Position numbers and translations under genes: made by a program | Assembly: GCA_017451645.1 (NCBI GenBank) | Contig: JAFTNZ010000012.1 | Span: 62,001 to 126,000 of the forward strand | Source of the DNA: Bacteroidaceae bacterium | Lineage (GTDB): Bacteria; Bacteroidota; Bacteroidia; Bacteroidales; Bacteroidaceae | Length of the DNA: 64,000 nucleotides | Direction: 5' to 3' | Shown here: positions 61,355-64,000 of the stretch, piece by piece | Numbering within the stretch: position 1 is the stretch's first letter | How the letters are laid out: each line of letters opens with the position of its first letter | The notes under the pieces: generated by a model | Database searches by the model: none | The model's input: the letters and a program-made list of their open reading frames with translations, nothing else | Told to the model about the DNA's origin: nothing

Positions 61355-61831
61355 ATGAACAAAAAGTTTCTTGCAATCGCAGTTGCCGCTTTCCTGATTG
61401 GACAAGTGGCGCAGGCAGACGAGCGTAATGCGTTGGTGGTACATCTGAAGGATGGGACTTCCACTACATTTCTGCTTGATGATGAACCTTGTGCCACTTT
61501 CTCTGGTGGGGCATTGAAGGTCGTTTCTTCATCTCTTACAATGGAGTTCTTCCGCGAAGAGGTGCTCCGTTTTACATACGAGTATGCCAATGCAGAAGGT
61601 TTGCCCATGTTGCCATCTGATGCGTTTCGTGGAACAATTGTGAATGAGGTCTTCTGCCTGTCCGGTCTGAACAGTAATGTTTCCGTCTGTCTCTTTTCTG
61701 CGGATGGAAAATTGTTGTCCGAAGTTCGTACTAATGGCGACGGCAAGGTCAATATCCCCCTCGATGCCTATCCCTCGGGTGTCTATGTATTGCAATCCAA
61801 AGGTTTCATCCATAAATTCACCAAGCCATGA
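61355..61831 (+). CDS. Small exported protein with sorting-type C-terminal domain
   Basis: The ATG at 61355 begins a normal signal peptide (MNKKFLAIAVAAFLIGQVAQ, cleavage near the following A-D); an ATG at 61349 is equally open. The 158-residue precursor has a short N-terminal beta region (ALVVHLKDGTSTTFLLDDEP) and a C-terminal domain (about 90-158). That domain's VSVCLFSADGKLLSEV and ALDAYPSGVYVLQ-like ending resembles Bacteroidota Por-type secretion tails. Its stop codon overlaps the ATG of the next gene (ATGA), so the two are translationally coupled and probably act together at the surface. Confidence 0.75.
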   Translation: MNKKFLAIAVAAFLIGQVAQADERNALVVHLKDGTSTTFLLDDEPCATFSGGALKVVSSSLTMEFFREEVLRFTYEYANAEGLPMLPSDAFRGTIVNEVFCLSGLNSNVSVCLFSADGKLLSEVRTNGDGKVNIPLDAYPSGVYVLQSKGFIHKFTKP

Positions 61832-63549
61832 GAACGACAAGACTTTTCCTTTTGACTATACTGCTCTGCCTGAATGCCTCATTGCCGGCTCTGGCACAGA
61901 GAGACGCTTTCTACGTCTACCGCAACGACGGACAGTTCAATGCTTTCTTTGATGCCGATGTCGATAGCATCACCTATTCTCACTACGATGCCGACAGTCT
62001 CTACCATACCGACTGGCAGATGCAAGTTGTCCATACGGCTGACAGTGTATATCGCATTCCGTTGGAGGTGATAGATAGTGTGATCTTCAGACCAAAGTAT
62101 ATTGTCTATGAAAACTTAGGTTCAGAAAATTGGGATTACTTGGTTGTGAATGATGTATATGAACAAACTTTGATAAAATGTGATGCTGGAAAGTTTTCAG
62201 CATCATATTCGATAATAGGTAATGATACTGTTCATATTTGTGCTGATGACAAGAAAATATTGATTCGTCAATCGGAACTTAGTGTAATGCTTATATGTGA
62301 AGATGATAGTGTAAAATTGTATTATAGCGACATGAATATTGTTTCTCAAAAATCATTTCTTATAAATGATGTAGTTCCTTCGACACGTTCCACTGTGTCA
62401 AATGCGGATATGTTGCGAATCTTATTAGGCGAAGTTGTAGGGAAAGCTACAGATGAAGTTTTTGAACGTGTACCAATTCTTAATGCTGCGAAAACTGCGA
62501 TTGAAACGTTAAGAATGCTTTATCAAACAGAAGATATGACTGATTATGAGAAGAGGGATTATATTCTTGAAGGTGATTATGACTTGATTCCAAGTGATAG
62601 GTTGAATGATATGTTTGGTTGGGCTGATGAGGAAGAGAATAAGATAGAACCAACCTATTTTATTGGAATTAAAACAGGGATGTCAAATGTGGATGAATTA
62701 ACCGCTGTATGTCTGATAAATGGTTGTTTGCGGGTTGAAGCCAATGATGGTGAATTTGATTTTGAATATGGAATATGTTGTTCTGATTCTCCGAATCCGA
62801 CAGTGTATGATATGGTACAAAAGCGAAAGGTAATAAGTGGGCTTGTTAATAGTGTTGACATCGCATTTCCTGTGTCATTTAACTTTGAAAAGTTGAAAAT
62901 GAATACAACTTATTATTACCGAGCATATTTTAAGAATAATTTGGATGGTAGAGTAGAATATGCCGATGAGATAAAATCTTTTGAAATTTCTAGCGAAGCT
63001 ACCCCCTTCGAAGCCATCGACCTCGGCTTGAGTGTCAAGTGGGCAAGCCACAACGTCGGTGCTTCCTCGCCCGAAGGTTATGGCGGCTATTATGCTTGGG
63101 GTGAGACGGAGGAGAAGAGTGGTTATTATTGGGAAAATTACGAGTATTATAACAGTTCTACTGGTGGTTTAGATTACATCGGTTCCAACATCAGCGGTAC
63201 CCAATACGATGTTGCCCACGTGAAATGGGGAGGCAGTTGGCGTATGCCTACCTTGGATGAAATTAAAGAACTCATTTACAATTGTACTTGGAAGTGGACC
63301 ATTTATAATGGAGTGAGCGGTTGGCGCATCACAGGTCCTAACAGTAACAGTATCTTCCTGCCTGCTGCGGGTTACCGCTACGGTGCAGATTTCTATCGCA
63401 GTGGCTCGTACGGCTATTATTGGTCTGCTACGTTGTACGAGTACAACAGCAACAGCGCGTACCACATTTACTCCTACGTTGACTACGCTCGCTGGGGTGA
63501 TTATCACGGTCGTGACTACGGGTTCACCGTTCGTCCTGTCACAGACTAA
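61828..63549 (+). CDS. Exported FISUMP-domain protein with C-type-lectin-like C-terminus
   Basis: The 573-residue precursor has a signal peptide (LFLLTILLCLNASLPALAQ). Residues 25-90 repeat a YVYRNDGQFNAF / VDSITYSHYD pattern like that of its upstream partner. Residues about 90-390 are an AT-rich, distinct segment. Residues about 392-573 are a FISUMP (Fibrobacter-succinogenes-major-paralog) domain: AIDLGLSVKWASHNVGASSPEG, YYAWGETEEKS, WRMPTLDEIKELI, FLPAAGYR, and the final YYWSATL to G-F-T-V-R-P-V. Codons 63436-63519 are almost all NNC or NNT, giving a Tyr/Asn/Ser/Asp/His-rich stretch as in variable lectins. Ligand binding is likely; partner unknown. Confidence 0.85.
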   Translation: MRTTRLFLLTILLCLNASLPALAQRDAFYVYRNDGQFNAFFDADVDSITYSHYDADSLYHTDWQMQVVHTADSVYRIPLEVIDSVIFRPKYIVYENLGSENWDYLVVNDVYEQTLIKCDAGKFSASYSIIGNDTVHICADDKKILIRQSELSVMLICEDDSVKLYYSDMNIVSQKSFLINDVVPSTRSTVSNADMLRILLGEVVGKATDEVFERVPILNAAKTAIETLRMLYQTEDMTDYEKRDYILEGDYDLIPSDRLNDMFGWADEEENKIEPTYFIGIKTGMSNVDELTAVCLINGCLRVEANDGEFDFEYGICCSDSPNPTVYDMVQKRKVISGLVNSVDIAFPVSFNFEKLKMNTTYYYRAYFKNNLDGRVEYADEIKSFEISSEATPFEAIDLGLSVKWASHNVGASSPEGYGGYYAWGETEEKSGYYWENYEYYNSSTGGLDYIGSNISGTQYDVAHVKWGGSWRMPTLDEIKELIYNCTWKWTIYNGVSGWRITGPNSNSIFLPAAGYRYGADFYRSGSYGYYWSATLYEYNSNSAYHIYSYVDYARWGDYHGRDYGFTVRPVTD

Positions 63550-63588
63550 AGCGAAGCGTATCCGATTATTCGACTATTTAAATTATTT

Positions 63589-63620
63589 GGAGGGCGTGTC
63601 AAAATTTTGACACGCCCTCC
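63589..63620. terminator. Perfect 32-nt palindrome after the FISUMP gene
   Basis: GGAGGGCGTGTCAAAA is followed directly by its own reverse complement with no loop. It lies 40 nt after the stop codon. Terminator function is plausible for the converging genes; a cruciform role next to a variable region is another possibility. Confidence 0.7.
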
Positions 63621-63669
63621 TCCAGTGTAATCTTCAAGATGGGTTTGGTTGATATACGGATGAAAGCAT

Positions 63670-64000
63670 TCAATCCTGAAAAGTCAACAACCCTTTCATT
63701 TCATTCAAGAACGCCTCTGTTTTTTCGATGTAGGGCGCAACCTCTTCTTCTGTTGCATTGTACATGTCGTCATAATCGCCGGAATGCCTTAACTCGAACA
63801 ATCGGGAAAATATGCGTCCGTATTCTTTGGAAATTAAGCTTTTTGCGATGAACTGGGCACCTATCATGTGGATGACACCACTATGTGTGCGTGCGGTCAT
63901 ACCCTTGTCCAACAATAGAGCCGAAGCCATGTGGAATGCGGCATAATACAGACGGTTGCCTGCGAGATTCCAAAAAACTAACTTTGCTACTTCTTTGGCT
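63670..64000 (-). CDS. HEPN-domain protein (5' end outside window)
   Basis: The frame remains open to the right edge upstream of the internal ATG at 63930. The edge sequence encodes AKEVAKLVFWNLAGNRLYYAAF, joining MASALLLDKG and T-R-T-H-S-G-V, so the true start is beyond the window and about 110 codons are visible. This is the HEPN pattern of PF05168-type proteins (N-R-L-Y-Y-A-x-F, then THSGV), followed by FELRHSGDYDDMYNATEEEV and the final helix EKTEAFLNEMKGLL. Such genes usually sit next to a small nucleotidyltransferase (MNT) and act as toxin-antitoxin or defence pairs. The partner would be upstream, outside the window. Confidence 0.85.
   Translation of the reverse strand, partial: AKEVAKLVFWNLAGNRLYYAAFHMASALLLDKGMTARTHSGVIHMIGAQFIAKSLISKEYGRIFSRLFELRHSGDYDDMYNATEEEVAPYIEKTEAFLNEMKGLLTFQD

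Noticed and set aside
61201..61752. 183-codon minus-strand frame
   Set aside because: It lies opposite the supported secreted protein gene and its nested inverted repeats; composition and residues look like an antisense shadow.

Overview
The window looks like a chromosomal segment of a gut Bacteroidota, most likely Bacteroidaceae (Bacteroides/Phocaeicola). The reasons are the TAnnTTTG -7 promoter boxes (several with TTTG about 19-20 bp upstream), weak Shine-Dalgarno signals, class III fructose-1,6-bisphosphatase, PPi-dependent phosphofructokinase, the GH133/GT4/GH57 glycogen operon, type V fimbrillin lipoproteins, an aryl-polyene-type FabG/LolA/desaturase trio, and tRNA genes that appear not to encode the full CCA end. 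The species cannot be named from the sequence alone.

Layout. Positions 1-2.1 kb are an AT-rich accessory edge: a HEPN-motif protein running in from the left, a TIR-domain protein, and remnants of AlbA_2 (Schlafen-like) and RhuM-type genes. Positions 2.2-6.2 kb hold a DUF2461 protein and a large DUF4450 lipoprotein whose reading frame contains two intergenic-type repeats, followed by a MITE-like element. Positions 6.3-9.4 kb carry a small protein, a DUF4332 helix-hairpin-helix protein and fbp. Positions 9.6-16.4 kb carry tRNA-Glu and tRNA-Ser, a three-gene nucleotide-amino-sugar operon (fused WxcM/FdtA ketoisomerase, FemAB/GNAT-like transferase, DegT aminotransferase), an ECF sigma factor with a membrane partner, tRNA-Pro and aspS.

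Positions 16.4-25 kb are carbohydrate genes: mannonate dehydratase, an SDR (probable mannonate oxidoreductase), an FKBP isomerase, GH43, a periplasmic aspartic protease and GH31. Positions 25-28 kb are a LolA-like/FabG/CrtI-like trio. A 2,079-residue pectin methylesterase fills 28.3-34.5 kb. GH133, GT4 and GH57 (34.8-39.4 kb) form a compact glycogen operon, followed by PPi-PFK and a membrane-anchored GH25 lysozyme.

Positions 42.9-56.6 kb form one apparent operon of two fimbrillin-type lipoproteins and a 3,518-residue secreted protein built from about twelve Ig-like repeats, a candidate pilus-associated giant adhesin. Positions 56.8-60 kb are a 2-oxoacid:ferredoxin oxidoreductase operon (VOR type) with an extra 55-residue membrane protein. 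Positions 60-64 kb hold a DUF4468 protein, a two-gene secreted module ending in a FISUMP C-type-lectin-like domain whose C-terminal codons look like a diversity-generating-retroelement variable region, and a HEPN-domain gene cut by the right edge. No rRNA, CRISPR array, complete insertion sequence, integrase or SusC/SusD pair was seen.
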